Origin: Shinella yambaruensis
GTDB taxonomy: Bacteria; Pseudomonadota; Alphaproteobacteria; Rhizobiales; Rhizobiaceae
Direction of reading: 5' to 3'
Length of the DNA stretch: 64,000 bases
NCBI RefSeq assembly: GCF_022899355.1
Contig: NZ_JALJCK010000001.1
Location: forward strand, 534,346 to 598,345
The position numbers were made by a program, and so were the translations under genes. Positions 34,811 through 44,212 of the stretch are shown here, in pieces. The notes below the pieces were generated by a model that saw only the letters and a program-made list of their open reading frames with translations, ran no database searches and was not told the DNA's origin. The stretch's first letter is position 1; every line of letters begins with the position of its first letter.

Positions 34811-35962
34811 ATGGACGAGCGCAGCGCAAGGACGAGGGGAATTGCGCTGACGGACCGACAGAGGATCGCCTGGCTGCGGCTCATCCGCAGCGACAATGTC
34901 GGGCCGGTCACCTTTCGCGAGCTCATCAACCATTTCGGCAGCGCCGAAGCGGCGCTGGACATGGTGCCGGAACTCTCCCGCCGTGGCGGCGCGTCGCGCA
35001 GCATCCGCGTCGCCAGCCGGGCCGAGGCCGAACGCGAGCTGGAAATCGCCGAACGGCACGGCGCGGCCTTCGTCGGCATCGGCGAGCCGGACTATCCGCC
35101 GCTGCTGCGCCAGATCGACGGCGCGCCGCCGCTTCTCGCCGTCAAGGGAAACCGGACCGCTGCCGCGGCACCGGGCGTCGGCATCGTCGGCGCGCGCAAC
35201 GCCTCGATTTCCGGCGTGAAATTCGCCGGCCTGCTGGCGCGCGAGATCGGCCGCTCGGGCTATTGCATCGTTTCCGGCCTTGCCCGCGGCATCGACACGG
35301 CCGCCCACCGCGCCAGCCTCGATACCGGCACGATCGCGGCCATGGCCGGCGGCCTCGACAAGCCCTATCCGCCGGAAAATATCGGCCTGCTTGCGGAACT
35401 CACCGAGGGACAGGGCCTTGCCGTCAGCGAGATGCCGTTCGGCTGGGAGCCCCGCGCCCGGGACTTTCCCCGCCGCAACCGGCTGATCGCCGGCATGTCG
35501 CTGGGCCTGGTGGTGGTGGAGGCGGCGGTGCGCTCCGGCTCGCTGATCACCGCGCGCAATGCCGCGGATTTCGGCCGGCTGGTCTTCGCCGTGCCCGGCT
35601 CGCCGCTCGATCCGCGCTGCGAGGGCACGAACGGCCTGCTCAAGGACGGCGCGACGATCGTGACGGCGCCGGAGGATGTGCTGGAGGGGCTGCGGCCGCT
35701 CTGCGAACCCGACCTCTTCACCCCGCGCCCGGGGGCCGGCGAACCCGCGGAGGACGTGCCGCCTACCCTCAGGCTGCCGCCGAGCGACGGCGAACGGGAG
35801 CGCATCGCCGAGGCGCTGAGCCAGGTGCCGGCCGAGATCGACGAGATCATCCGCCATACCGGCATCGCGGCGGCGAGCGTCTACCTCGTCCTCCTAGAAC
35901 TTGATCTTGCCGGCCGGCTTCAGCGGCATGCTGATGGCCGGGTCTCGATGAGCCCGGACTGA
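34811..35962 (+). CDS. dprA: DNA-processing protein DprA
   Basis: Loads RecA on single-stranded DNA taken up during transformation. 383 residues: a SAM-like N-terminal region, the Rossmann-like DprA core (GVGIVGARNASISGVKFAG, SGLARGIDTAAHRASLDTGTIAAMAGGLD, FPRRNRLIAGMSLGLVVVEAA) and a C-terminal winged-helix DML1 domain (EIDEIIRHTGIAAASVYLVLLELDLAGRL). Widely kept even in species not known to be naturally transformable. Its 3' end overlaps a convergent small gene by 69 bp. Confidence 0.94.
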   Translation: MDERSARTRGIALTDRQRIAWLRLIRSDNVGPVTFRELINHFGSAEAALDMVPELSRRGGASRSIRVASRAEAERELEIAERHGAAFVGIGEPDYPPLLRQIDGAPPLLAVKGNRTAAAAPGVGIVGARNASISGVKFAGLLAREIGRSGYCIVSGLARGIDTAAHRASLDTGTIAAMAGGLDKPYPPENIGLLAELTEGQGLAVSEMPFGWEPRARDFPRRNRLIAGMSLGLVVVEAAVRSGSLITARNAADFGRLVFAVPGSPLDPRCEGTNGLLKDGATIVTAPEDVLEGLRPLCEPDLFTPRPGAGEPAEDVPPTLRLPPSDGERERIAEALSQVPAEIDEIIRHTGIAAASVYLVLLELDLAGRLQRHADGRVSMSPD

Positions 35963-36148
35963 AAGCGGCCGCAGGCCGGCCAGGATATCCCCCGCCTCCA
36001 CATAGGCCATCTCGATGAAATAGCGCAGCATGTCGGCGCCCTCGTTGTGCGCGACCGTGCGCAACTCGCCCAACATCTGTCGTGTGTAGGCGATGTTCTC
36101 CTCTGCGGTATGCGGCGGAAGCGCGGGCTTGGAAGGTTTCGAGTTCAT
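35894..36148 (-). CDS. conserved small hypothetical protein
   Basis: An 84-residue soluble protein. A predicted helical part (ENIAYTRQMLGELRTVAHNEGADMLRYFIEMAYVEAGDIL) is followed by a short tail. No family recognised. It lies tail to tail with dprA and overlaps its last 69 bp in another frame, including the winged-helix codons, which constrains both sequences. The start ATG at 36148 faces the AT-rich region before topA. Confidence 0.65.
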   Translation of the reverse strand: MNSKPSKPALPPHTAEENIAYTRQMLGELRTVAHNEGADMLRYFIEMAYVEAGDILAGLRPLSVRAHRDPAISMPLKPAGKIKF

Positions 36149-36461
36149 AGCTTTTCCGTTGTCCCGGGGATTTCAGAATCACCGTCAGGTTGCAATTCCT
36201 ACGCCCAGAAGACGATACAATGATTATCAATAATTGCAACACTTGAATTGTATCGTATAAGTTGCATTTCAGCACATATGACTTGTATCTATAAGTGCGA
36301 CATCTAAATTATCTCGTTTTGGTTGCAACTCGTTGTATCCCACTAATTTCACCCCTACCTCTTGACCCGGACGCTTTGTCTGTTCATGTCGAGACACGAC
36401 TTTCCGGCGCAAGAGCGCCCTTTCGCCGCGCATTCCCGCGCGCGCTCCCGGTATCAGAGAA
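36149..36461. promoter_or_regulatory. 313-bp AT-rich control region before topA with repeated boxes
   Basis: Much richer in AT than the rest of the window. Contains a perfect 10-bp inverted repeat ACGATACAAT / ATTGTATCGT (36212-36221 and 36247-36256), three direct TTGTATC boxes (36248, 36283, 36333), and GTTGCA boxes at 36189, 36261 and 36322 plus one inverted at 36235-36240. No gene is seen. The set looks like a protein-binding region serving topA, the small divergent gene, or both. Confidence 0.55.
36361..36389 (+). promoter_or_regulatory. possible topA promoter
   Basis: Perfect CTTGAC (36361-36366), 17-bp spacer, TCATGT (36384-36389). The -10 match is weak. The leader would be about 65 nt. 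Confidence 0.35.
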
Positions 36462-39116
36462 ATGACGATGAATGTTGTAGTTGTGGAATCGCCCGCCAAG
36501 GCCAAGACGATCAACAAGTATCTCGGCCCCGGCTACAAGGTGCTTGCCTCCTTCGGCCATGTGCGCGATCTGCCCGCCAAGGACGGCTCCGTGCGCCCGG
36601 ACGAGGATTTCGAGATGTCCTGGGAAGTGGACAGCGCCTCGGCCAAGCGCATCAAGGACATTGCCGACGCGATGAAGTCCTCCGATGGCCTCATTCTCGC
36701 GACCGACCCGGATCGCGAAGGCGAGGCCATCTCCTGGCACGTGCTCGACGTCCTGAAGAAAAAGCGCGTGATCGGCGACAAGCCGGTCAAGCGCGTCGTC
36801 TTCAACGCCATCACCAAGTCGGCCGTGCTCGACGCCATGCGCAACCCGCGCGACATCGACATCTCGCTGGTCGACGCCTATCTCGCCCGCCGCGCGCTCG
36901 ACTATCTCGTCGGCTTCAACCTTTCGCCCGTGCTGTGGCGCAAGCTGCCGGGCGCCCGCTCGGCCGGCCGCGTGCAGTCGGTGGCGCTGCGCCTCGTCTG
37001 CGACCGGGAAGCCGAAATCGAGCGTTTCGTCTCGGAGGAATACTGGAACCTCTCCGCCCTCTTGAAGACCCCGCGCGGCGACGAGTTCGAGGCCCGCCTC
37101 GTTTCGGCGGAGGGCAAACGCCTCCAGGCGCGGTCGATCGGCAATGGCGATGAGGCGAACCGCCTCAAGGCGCTGCTCGACGGCGCGGCCTACCGCGTCG
37201 AAAGCGTCGAAGCCAAGCCCACCAGGCGCAATCCCGCACCGCCCTTCACCACCTCGACGCTGCAGCAGGCCGCCTCCTCCAAGCTCGGCTTCTCGGCATC
37301 GCGCACCATGCAGGTCGCGCAGAAGCTGTATGAAGGCATCGACATCGGCGGCGAGACGGTCGGTCTCATCACCTATATGCGTACCGATGGCGTGCAGATG
37401 GCGCCGGAGGCGATCGATGCCGCCCGGCGTGCCGTCGCCAGCCAGTTCGGCGAGCGCTACGTGCCGGAAAAGCCCCGCTTCTATTCCACCAAGGCGAAGA
37501 ACGCCCAGGAAGCGCACGAGGCGATCCGCCCGACCTCCTTCGACCGCACGCCCGACCAGGTGAAGCGCTATCTCGATCCCGACCAGCTGAGGCTCTACGA
37601 CCTCGTCTGGAAGCGCGGCATCGCCAGCCAGATGGCCTCCGCCGAGATCGAGCGCACGACGGTCGAGATCGAGGCGGACAATGGCGGACGCAAGGCGGGC
37701 CTGCGCGCCACCGGCTCGGTCATCCGCTTCGACGGCTTCATCGCCGCCTATACCGACCAGAAGGAAGACGGCGAGCAATCGGACGACGGCGAGGATGGCG
37801 GCCGCCTGCCGGAGATCAATGCGAAGGAAACGGTCACCAAGCAGAAGGTGAACGCCACCCAGCATTTCACCGAGCCGCCGCCGCGCTATTCGGAAGCCTC
37901 GCTCATCAAGAAGATGGAAGAGCTCGGCATCGGCCGCCCGTCGACCTATGCCGCGACGCTCGCCACGCTGCGCGACCGCGAATACATCGTCATCGACAAG
38001 CGCAAGCTGATCCCCGAAGCCAAGGGCCGTCTCGTCACCGCCTTCCTGGAAAGCTTCTTCACGCGCTATGTCGAATATGACTTCACGGCGGACCTCGAGG
38101 AAAAGCTCGACAAGATCTCGGCCGGCGAGCTCGACTGGAAGCAGGTCCTGCGCGATTTCTGGAAGGATTTCTTCGCGCAGATCGAGGATACCAAGGAGCT
38201 GCGCGTCACCAACGTGCTCGACGCGCTCAACGAAGAGCTGGCGCCGCTCGTCTTCCCCAAGCGCGAGGACGGCAGCGATCCGCGCATCTGCCAGGTCTGC
38301 GGCACCGGCAAGCTCTCGCTGAAGCTCGGCAAGTTCGGCGCCTTCGTCGGCTGCTCGAACTATCCGGAATGCAACTACACCCGCCAGCTTTCCGCCGACA
38401 ACGGCTCGGATGCGGAGGCCGCCGCCTCCAACGAGCCGCAGAATCTCGGCAAGGACCCGCATACCGGCGAGGACATCACGCTGCGCACCGGCCGCTTCGG
38501 CCCCTATGTGCAGCGCGGCGACGGCAAGGAGGCCAAGCGCGCCAGCCTGCCGAAGGGCTGGACGCCGGCGAGCATCGACCACGAGAAGGCGCTTGCCCTG
38601 CTCTCGCTGCCGCGCGACATCGGCCAGCATCCGGAAACCGGCAAGATGATCTCCGCCGGCATCGGCCGCTACGGCCCGTTCCTGCTGCATGACGGCGGCT
38701 ATGCCAACCTCGACAGCGTCGAGGACGTCTTCTCGATCGGCCTCAACCGCGCCGTCTCGGTGATCGCCGACAAGCAGTCCAAGGGGCCTGGCGGCCGCTC
38801 ACGCGGCACGCCCGCTGCGCTGAAGACGCTCGGCGACCATCCCGACGGCGGCCCCGTCACCGTGCGGGACGGCAAGTACGGCCCCTATGTGAACTGGGGC
38901 AAGGTCAACGCGACGCTGCCGAAGGGCAAGGCCGCCGAGAGCGTCACGCTGGAGGAGGCACTCGTGCTGATCGCCGACAAGGCCGGCAAGACGCCGACCA
39001 AGGGCAAGGCCAAGGCGGCGAAGACCACCAAGGCGGCAAAATCCGACGATGCCAAGGCCGCAAAGCCGAAGGTGGCGCCCAAGGCCAAGACCGCATCCAA
39101 GGCAAAGAAGGCCTGA
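36462..39116 (+). CDS. topA: DNA topoisomerase I
   Basis: Type IA topoisomerase relaxing negative supercoils. 884 residues. TOPRIM domain MNVVVVESPAKAKTINKYLG and ATDPDREGEAISWHV (DxDxE type), active-site Tyr in GLITYMRTDGVQ, and the EAHEAIRPTS block. The C-terminal part has one four-Cys zinc ribbon (CQVCGTGKLSLKLGKFGAFVGC then CNY), several TopA C-terminal repeats (GKYGPYVNWGKVNATLPKG) and a Lys/Ala-rich tail that should bind DNA or RNA polymerase. Two ATG codons (36462, 36468) are possible starts. rnr follows after four bases. Confidence 0.96.
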   Translation: MTMNVVVVESPAKAKTINKYLGPGYKVLASFGHVRDLPAKDGSVRPDEDFEMSWEVDSASAKRIKDIADAMKSSDGLILATDPDREGEAISWHVLDVLKKKRVIGDKPVKRVVFNAITKSAVLDAMRNPRDIDISLVDAYLARRALDYLVGFNLSPVLWRKLPGARSAGRVQSVALRLVCDREAEIERFVSEEYWNLSALLKTPRGDEFEARLVSAEGKRLQARSIGNGDEANRLKALLDGAAYRVESVEAKPTRRNPAPPFTTSTLQQAASSKLGFSASRTMQVAQKLYEGIDIGGETVGLITYMRTDGVQMAPEAIDAARRAVASQFGERYVPEKPRFYSTKAKNAQEAHEAIRPTSFDRTPDQVKRYLDPDQLRLYDLVWKRGIASQMASAEIERTTVEIEADNGGRKAGLRATGSVIRFDGFIAAYTDQKEDGEQSDDGEDGGRLPEINAKETVTKQKVNATQHFTEPPPRYSEASLIKKMEELGIGRPSTYAATLATLRDREYIVIDKRKLIPEAKGRLVTAFLESFFTRYVEYDFTADLEEKLDKISAGELDWKQVLRDFWKDFFAQIEDTKELRVTNVLDALNEELAPLVFPKREDGSDPRICQVCGTGKLSLKLGKFGAFVGCSNYPECNYTRQLSADNGSDAEAAASNEPQNLGKDPHTGEDITLRTGRFGPYVQRGDGKEAKRASLPKGWTPASIDHEKALALLSLPRDIGQHPETGKMISAGIGRYGPFLLHDGGYANLDSVEDVFSIGLNRAVSVIADKQSKGPGGRSRGTPAALKTLGDHPDGGPVTVRDGKYGPYVNWGKVNATLPKGKAAESVTLEEALVLIADKAGKTPTKGKAKAAKTTKAAKSDDAKAAKPKVAPKAKTASKAKKA

Positions 39117-39120
39117 CGGC

Positions 39121-41472
39121 ATGACGAGAGAACCACGCAGCCGGGCAGGACAATCCAAGCGGCCCGGCCGCGCGGGCCGTGACGTGCCGCCGGCAGACAA
39201 CATCCCGATCATCCATGGCGTCATCCCGCCGCGTGACGTGCTGCTGCGCTTCATCGCCGAGCATCCGGAGCAGGCATCGAAACGCGAGATCGCCAAGGCC
39301 TTCGGCCTGAAGGGCGAGGCGCGCGTGGAACTGAAGGCGCTCCTGAAATCCTTCGAGGAGGACGGGCTCCTGGAAAAGCGGCGCAAGTCGCTCGTCCGCC
39401 CCGGCGCCCTGCCGCCCGTCACCGTTCTCGACATCACGACGCGCGATATCGACGGCGAGCTGATCGGCCGCCCGGCGGAATGGCTTGACGATGCGGGCGT
39501 CGCGCCGGCCGTGCTGATCCGCCAGTCGGGCGGCGTGCGCAGGGACAAGGCGCCCGTCGCCGGTCTCGGCGACCGCGTTCTGGCGAAGATCTTCCCGGCG
39601 AAGGAGCGCGGCGGTCCGGCCTATACGGCGCGGGTCATCAAGGTTCTCGACAAGAAGAAGAATTCCGGCATGGGCGTCTTCCGCGCCATGGCGGGCGGCG
39701 GCGGGCGCATCATGCCGATCGACCGGCGCGGCGAGGAGATGGACGTCGACGCGGAGTTCACGGCAGGCGCCAGGGACGGCGACCTCGTGGAGATCGATGT
39801 CGTGCGCATGGGCCGCTACGGCCTGCCGCGCGCGCAGATCAAGGGCGTGATCGGCTCCGTCGCCTCGGAAAAGGCGATCTCGATGATCGCCATCCATTCC
39901 CACGGCATCCCCTATATCTTCCCCGGCGCGGTGATCCGCGAGGCGGAGGCCGCAGGGCCCGCGACCATGGCGCATCGCGAGGACTGGCGCAGCCTGCCGC
40001 TCATCACCATCGACCCGGCCGACGCCAAGGACCACGACGACGCCGTCTTCGCCGAGCCGGACCCGTCCCCGGACAATCCGGGCGGCGTGATCGTCACCGT
40101 CGCCATCGCCGATGTCAGCTACTATGTGCGGCCGAAATCGGCACTCGACCGCGAGGCGCTGAAGCGCGGCAACTCGGTCTATTTCCCGGACCGCGTGGTG
40201 CCCATGCTGCCGGAGCGCATTTCCAACGACCTCTGCTCGCTGAAGGAGGGCGTCGACCGGCCGGCGCTCGCTGTGCGCATGGTCTTCTCGCATGAAGGCC
40301 GCAAGGCAAGCCACACCTTCCACCGCATCATGATGAAGAGCGCGGCGAAACTCTCCTACCAGCAGGCGCAAGCCGCCATCGACGGCGCGCCCGACGACAA
40401 GACCGGTACGATCCTCGAGACGATCCTGAAGCCGCTATGGGACGCCTACCGCATCATGACGGTCGGCCGGAACCGCCGCCAGCCGCTCGAGCTCGACATG
40501 CCCGAGCGCAAGATCCTCCTGAAGGAGGACGGCACCGTCGACCGGGTCTTCGTGCCGCCGCGGCTCGATGCGCACAAGCTCATCGAGGAGATGATGATCC
40601 AGGCGAACGTCTCGGCCGCCGAGACGCTGGAGAAGAAGAGGCAGGTCCTCGTCTACCGTGTGCACGACGCGCCCTCGCTCGCCAAGCAGGAGGTGCTGCG
40701 CGAGTTCCTGCAGACGCTCGACATCACGCTGGTGAAGGGCGGCAGCATGCGCTCCAACCATTTCAACGGCGTGCTTTCGAAAGCCAAGGACAAGCCGTTC
40801 GAGCAGATGGTGAACGAGATGGTGCTGCGCTCGCAGAGCCAGGCGATCTACAGCCCGGAAAACATCGGCCATTTCGGGCTCAACCTGATGCGGTACGCCC
40901 ATTTCACCTCGCCGATCCGCCGCTATGCGGACCTCATCGTGCACCGGGCGCTGGTGGGCTCGCTCGGGCTCGGCGAAGGCGGCATCACGCCGGACGAGGA
41001 GGCCGCGCTGGACGACATTTCCGCGGAAATCTCGACCTTCGAGCGCCGCGCCATGGCAGCCGAGCGCGATACGGTCGACCGGCTGATCGCCCATCACCTT
41101 GCCGGGCGCATCGGCGAGGAGTTCGACGGGCGCGTCTCGGGCGTCACCAAGGCGGGACTTTTTGTCACCCTGCCGGAGTATGGTGCCGACGGTTTCGTGC
41201 CTATATCTATGCTCGGACGCGACTATTACATCTATGACGAGGCGCACCAGGCGCTTTCCGGCGAGAAGACCGGGCTCGGCTATCGCCTCGGCGACACGGT
41301 GCGCGTCAAGCTCGCGGAAGCGGTGCCGCTGGCCGGCTCTCTCCGGTTCGACATGATCAGCGAGGGACGCAAGATGCCGACGGCGGTGCGCTCCTTCCAC
41401 AAGTCGGGCCGGCGCAAGGATGGCGCCTCGCGCCGCCAGCCGGGCATGCGCCCGCCGCGCGGAAGACGCTGA
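39121..41472 (+). CDS. rnr: ribonuclease R
   Basis: Processive 3'-5' exonuclease that degrades structured RNA. 783 residues: N-terminal winged helix (RDVLLRFIAEHPEQASKREIAKAFGLKGEARVELKALLKSF region), cold-shock domains, the RNB catalytic core with TIDPADAKDHDDAVFAE (metal-binding Asp cluster) and HFTSPIRRYADLIVHR, a C-terminal S1 domain (FDGRVSGVTKAGLFVTLPEYG) and an Arg-rich tail. ATG 39121 is four bases after the topA stop, giving MTREPRSRAGQ; the frame upstream is within topA. Confidence 0.95.
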   Translation: MTREPRSRAGQSKRPGRAGRDVPPADNIPIIHGVIPPRDVLLRFIAEHPEQASKREIAKAFGLKGEARVELKALLKSFEEDGLLEKRRKSLVRPGALPPVTVLDITTRDIDGELIGRPAEWLDDAGVAPAVLIRQSGGVRRDKAPVAGLGDRVLAKIFPAKERGGPAYTARVIKVLDKKKNSGMGVFRAMAGGGGRIMPIDRRGEEMDVDAEFTAGARDGDLVEIDVVRMGRYGLPRAQIKGVIGSVASEKAISMIAIHSHGIPYIFPGAVIREAEAAGPATMAHREDWRSLPLITIDPADAKDHDDAVFAEPDPSPDNPGGVIVTVAIADVSYYVRPKSALDREALKRGNSVYFPDRVVPMLPERISNDLCSLKEGVDRPALAVRMVFSHEGRKASHTFHRIMMKSAAKLSYQQAQAAIDGAPDDKTGTILETILKPLWDAYRIMTVGRNRRQPLELDMPERKILLKEDGTVDRVFVPPRLDAHKLIEEMMIQANVSAAETLEKKRQVLVYRVHDAPSLAKQEVLREFLQTLDITLVKGGSMRSNHFNGVLSKAKDKPFEQMVNEMVLRSQSQAIYSPENIGHFGLNLMRYAHFTSPIRRYADLIVHRALVGSLGLGEGGITPDEEAALDDISAEISTFERRAMAAERDTVDRLIAHHLAGRIGEEFDGRVSGVTKAGLFVTLPEYGADGFVPISMLGRDYYIYDEAHQALSGEKTGLGYRLGDTVRVKLAEAVPLAGSLRFDMISEGRKMPTAVRSFHKSGRRKDGASRRQPGMRPPRGRR

Positions 41473-41521
41473 GCGCCGCAGCAGGAAGAAAACAGCCGGA
41501 GAAGGCGCCGGCGGGAAGGAC

Positions 41522-42004
41522 ATGGACATGCAGGCGAACGACACCAACGGCGGCATGCAGCATTTCGGCGACAACCCGGCCGACACGCCGGCGGAGCGCC
41601 CGCTCGGCCGTGCCATCAAGCGCGGCATGCTGAACCGCTGCCCGGCCTGCGGTTCCGGCCGCCTGTTCAAGTCCTTCGTCAAGCCCGTCGATCACTGCGC
41701 GGCCTGCGGCGAGGATTATACGCACCAGCGCGCCGACGACCTGCCGCCCTATCTCGTCATCACCATCGTCGGCCATGTCGTGCTCGGCGGCTACATGGCG
41801 ACGGACCTCGTCTGGCCGCTCACCACCTGGCAGCATCTGGCCATCTGGGCGCCGATCACCGTCATCCTCTCGCTTCTTTTGCTCCAGCCGATCAAGGGCG
41901 GCGCCATCGGCCTGCAATGGGCGCTGAAGATGCACGGCTTCGGCGCCAAGCCGGAAGAGACCGAAGCGGACACGACGTCCGCCTACGGCGACCGGACGGC
42001 ATGA
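41522..42004 (+). CDS. DUF983 family membrane protein
   Basis: A 160-residue protein with a zinc-ribbon-like CPACGSG...CAACGED (four Cys) followed by two membrane segments (YLVITIVGHVVLGGYMATDLV and LAIWAPITVILSLLLLQPIKG). DUF983 proteins are common in alphaproteobacteria and their role is unknown. Two ATG codons (41522 and 41528) are possible. The stop overlaps the start of the NUDIX gene (ATGA). Confidence 0.88.
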   Translation: MDMQANDTNGGMQHFGDNPADTPAERPLGRAIKRGMLNRCPACGSGRLFKSFVKPVDHCAACGEDYTHQRADDLPPYLVITIVGHVVLGGYMATDLVWPLTTWQHLAIWAPITVILSLLLLQPIKGGAIGLQWALKMHGFGAKPEETEADTTSAYGDRTA

Positions 42005-42663
42005 CGCCCGTCCGGCCCGTCGATGCAGCCTCGATCCTGCTCCTCGACCGGTCTGGCGAGGGCATGCGCGTGCTCGTCGGCCGGCGCAGCAGCAAGCACG
42101 TCTTCATGCCGGACGTCTATGTCTTTCCCGGCGGACGGCGCGATGCGGGCGACCGCCTCGTTCCCGTCGCCAATCCGCTGAACCCGCAGGCCTGCGAGCG
42201 GCTGGCGCTGCGCAGCGGCACGCGCTGTTCCGATTCGCGCCTGCGCGCCCTCGGCGTGGCGGCGCTGCGCGAACTCTACGAGGAAGCCGGCATTTCCGTC
42301 GGCACGCCGCTTGCCGAACCGGCGCCGAGCGCCCTGCCCTTCCGTCCCGACCTCTCCGGCCTCAGGTTCCTCGCCCGCGCCATCACGCCGGCCGGCATGG
42401 TGCGGCGGTTCGACACGCGCTTCTTCACGCTCTTCACCGACGAGGCGGGCGTCGATCCGGCCGGCGCGACGGCGAGCCACGAGTTGGAAGACCTGCGCTG
42501 GGTCGATATTTTTGACCACAAGGGCATCGAGATGCCCGACATAACCGTATTGATCCTTGAAGAGCTTCGAAAAAGCCTTCAGGAAGACAAGTCTCTGCCC
42601 TTCGGAAGAGCCGTGCCGCTGTACCACACCCAGCGCGGGCGCCTCCTTCGGGACCTTCTTTGA
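42001..42663 (+). CDS. NUDIX hydrolase
   Basis: A 220-residue NUDIX-fold protein. The Nudix box is split by an insert: GGRRDAGDR is followed about 35 residues later by ALRELYEEAGISVG (the RExxEExG core), as in the NUDT7/NUDT19-like coenzyme A diphosphatase group. Substrate uncertain. Translationally coupled to the DUF983 gene and 13 bp before the MFS gene. Confidence 0.87.
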   Translation: MTPVRPVDAASILLLDRSGEGMRVLVGRRSSKHVFMPDVYVFPGGRRDAGDRLVPVANPLNPQACERLALRSGTRCSDSRLRALGVAALRELYEEAGISVGTPLAEPAPSALPFRPDLSGLRFLARAITPAGMVRRFDTRFFTLFTDEAGVDPAGATASHELEDLRWVDIFDHKGIEMPDITVLILEELRKSLQEDKSLPFGRAVPLYHTQRGRLLRDLL

Positions 42664-42676
42664 GGATCGACCGCAT

Positions 42677-43861
42677 ATGACGCAGCCGCAATCCGGCACC
42701 TCCGGCCCGGTGGACAGCATCCACTGGCGGTCTCTCATTGCAGCCGTCGCCGCCATTTCCGCCGTCGGCATCGCGATCGGCCTCGGCCTTCCGCTGCTCT
42801 CGATCATCATGGAAAAGCGTGGCATCTCCTCCACGCTCATCGGCATCAATTCCGCCATGGCCGGTATCGCCGCCATGGTCGCCGCGCCTTTCACCACGCG
42901 CCTTGCGCATGCCTGCGGCACCTCGACCACCATGCTGGGCGCCATCCTGCTTGCGGCCGTCAGCGGCCTCGGCTTCTACTACATCCAGAATTTCTGGCTG
43001 TGGTTTCCGCTCCGTCTCGTCTTCCACGGCGCAATCACCACGCTCTTCATCCTCTCCGAGTTCTGGATCAACGCCGCCGCCCCGCCCCGGCGGCGCGGCC
43101 TGGTGCTCGGCATCTACGCCACGGTCCTCTCGCTCGGCTTCGCCACGGGCCCCCTGCTCTTCTCGCTCCTCGGCAGCGACGGCGTGCTGCCCTTCGCGGT
43201 GGGCGCGGGCATCATCCTGCTTGCCGCCGCCCCCATCTTCATCGCGCGCGGCGAAAGCCCGATCATCGACGAGAAGCCGGAGCTGCATTTCATGCGCTAC
43301 ATCCTTCTCGTGCCGACGGCGACGGCGGCGGTCTTCATCTTCGGCGCGGTGGAAGTGGGCGGGCTCTCGCTCCTGCCCATCTATGCGACGCGCGCCGGCT
43401 TCAGCGAGCCCCAGGCGGCCCTTCTGCTCACCGTCATGGGCATCGGCAACATGGCGTTCCAGATCCCGCTCGGCATGCTCTCCGACCGCATGAAGGACCG
43501 CAGGCGCCTGCTGACCATCATGGCGGTCATCGGCCTTGTCGGCGCCCTCTGCCTGCCGCTCATCGCGCACAGCTGGGTGCTGATGGCCGCCGTGCTGCTG
43601 CTGTGGGGCGGCTGCGTCGCCGGCCTCTACACGGTGGGCCTCAGCCACCTCGGCTCGCGCCTGCACGGGGCGGACCTCGCAGCCGCCAATGCCGCCTTCA
43701 TCTTCTGCTATGCGGTGGGCACGGTGGTCGGTCCGCAGGCGATCGGCGCGGCGATGGACGTTTCCGGCAATGACGGTTTTGCCTGGGCGATCGTCGCCTT
43801 CTTCGGGTTTTACCTCGTACTTTCGCTCGCCCGGATGGTTTTCCGGCCGAAACAGGCTTGA
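42677..43861 (+). CDS. MFS transporter
   Basis: A 394-residue major facilitator with twelve hydrophobic segments. The start MTQPQSGTSGPVDSIHW leads into the first segment; the loop motif between TM8 and TM9 reads GMLSDRMKDRRRLL, the MFS motif A. Resembles YcaD-like permeases. Substrate unknown. Probably the last gene of the DUF983-NUDIX-MFS unit. Confidence 0.87.
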   Translation: MTQPQSGTSGPVDSIHWRSLIAAVAAISAVGIAIGLGLPLLSIIMEKRGISSTLIGINSAMAGIAAMVAAPFTTRLAHACGTSTTMLGAILLAAVSGLGFYYIQNFWLWFPLRLVFHGAITTLFILSEFWINAAAPPRRRGLVLGIYATVLSLGFATGPLLFSLLGSDGVLPFAVGAGIILLAAAPIFIARGESPIIDEKPELHFMRYILLVPTATAAVFIFGAVEVGGLSLLPIYATRAGFSEPQAALLLTVMGIGNMAFQIPLGMLSDRMKDRRRLLTIMAVIGLVGALCLPLIAHSWVLMAAVLLLWGGCVAGLYTVGLSHLGSRLHGADLAAANAAFIFCYAVGTVVGPQAIGAAMDVSGNDGFAWAIVAFFGFYLVLSLARMVFRPKQA

Positions 43862-43885
43862 CTTTTCGGGCGCGATTTGTAGTTT
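43857..43885 (+). promoter_or_regulatory. probable rpmG promoter
   Basis: Perfect CTTGAC (43857-43862) overlapping the MFS stop codon, 17-bp spacer, TAGTTT (43880-43885). The leader to the rpmG ATG is about 60 nt. Confidence 0.5.
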
Positions 43886-43954
43886 CCGCCCAGATTTAAG
43901 CCGTGGAGCAGACTGGCTGTCCGCGGCTTCGTTTTTCATAAAGGCAGGACGACC

Positions 43955-44122
43955 ATGGCCAAGGCTACCACCATCAAGATCAAGCTGCTGTCGACGGCCG
44001 ACACCGGTTTCTTCTACGTAACCACGAAGAACAGCCGTACGATGACGGAAAAGATGACCAAGACGAAGTACGACCCGGTCGTCAAGAAGCACGTCGAATT
44101 CAAGGAAACCAAGATCAAGTAA
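43955..44122 (+). CDS. rpmG: 50S ribosomal protein L33
   Basis: A 55-residue ribosomal protein, [20 protein letters not shown] onward, ending [11 protein letters not shown]. It lacks the four Cys of zinc-binding L33 variants, so it is the C-minus form. Too short to appear in most ORF lists. It has its own promoter and a strong terminator. Confidence 0.96.
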   Translation: MAKATTIKIKLLSTADTGFFYVTTKNSRTMTEKMTKTKYDPVVKKHVEFKETKIK

Positions 44123-44145
44123 TCTTGGGAGCCATTGCGGTTCGC

Positions 44146-44181
44146 AAAGGCGCTGGACGGAAACGTCCGGCGCCTTTTCTT
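44146..44181 (+). terminator. rho-independent terminator of rpmG
   Basis: Stem AAAGGCGCTGGACG with CGTCCGGCGCCTTTT (one G-T pair), GAAA tetraloop, then TTTTCTTTT. It begins 24 bp after the stop codon. Confidence 0.85.
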
Positions 44182-44212
44182 TTGGCTGCGGGCCGGCGCC
44201 CCGTTCTGGTCT

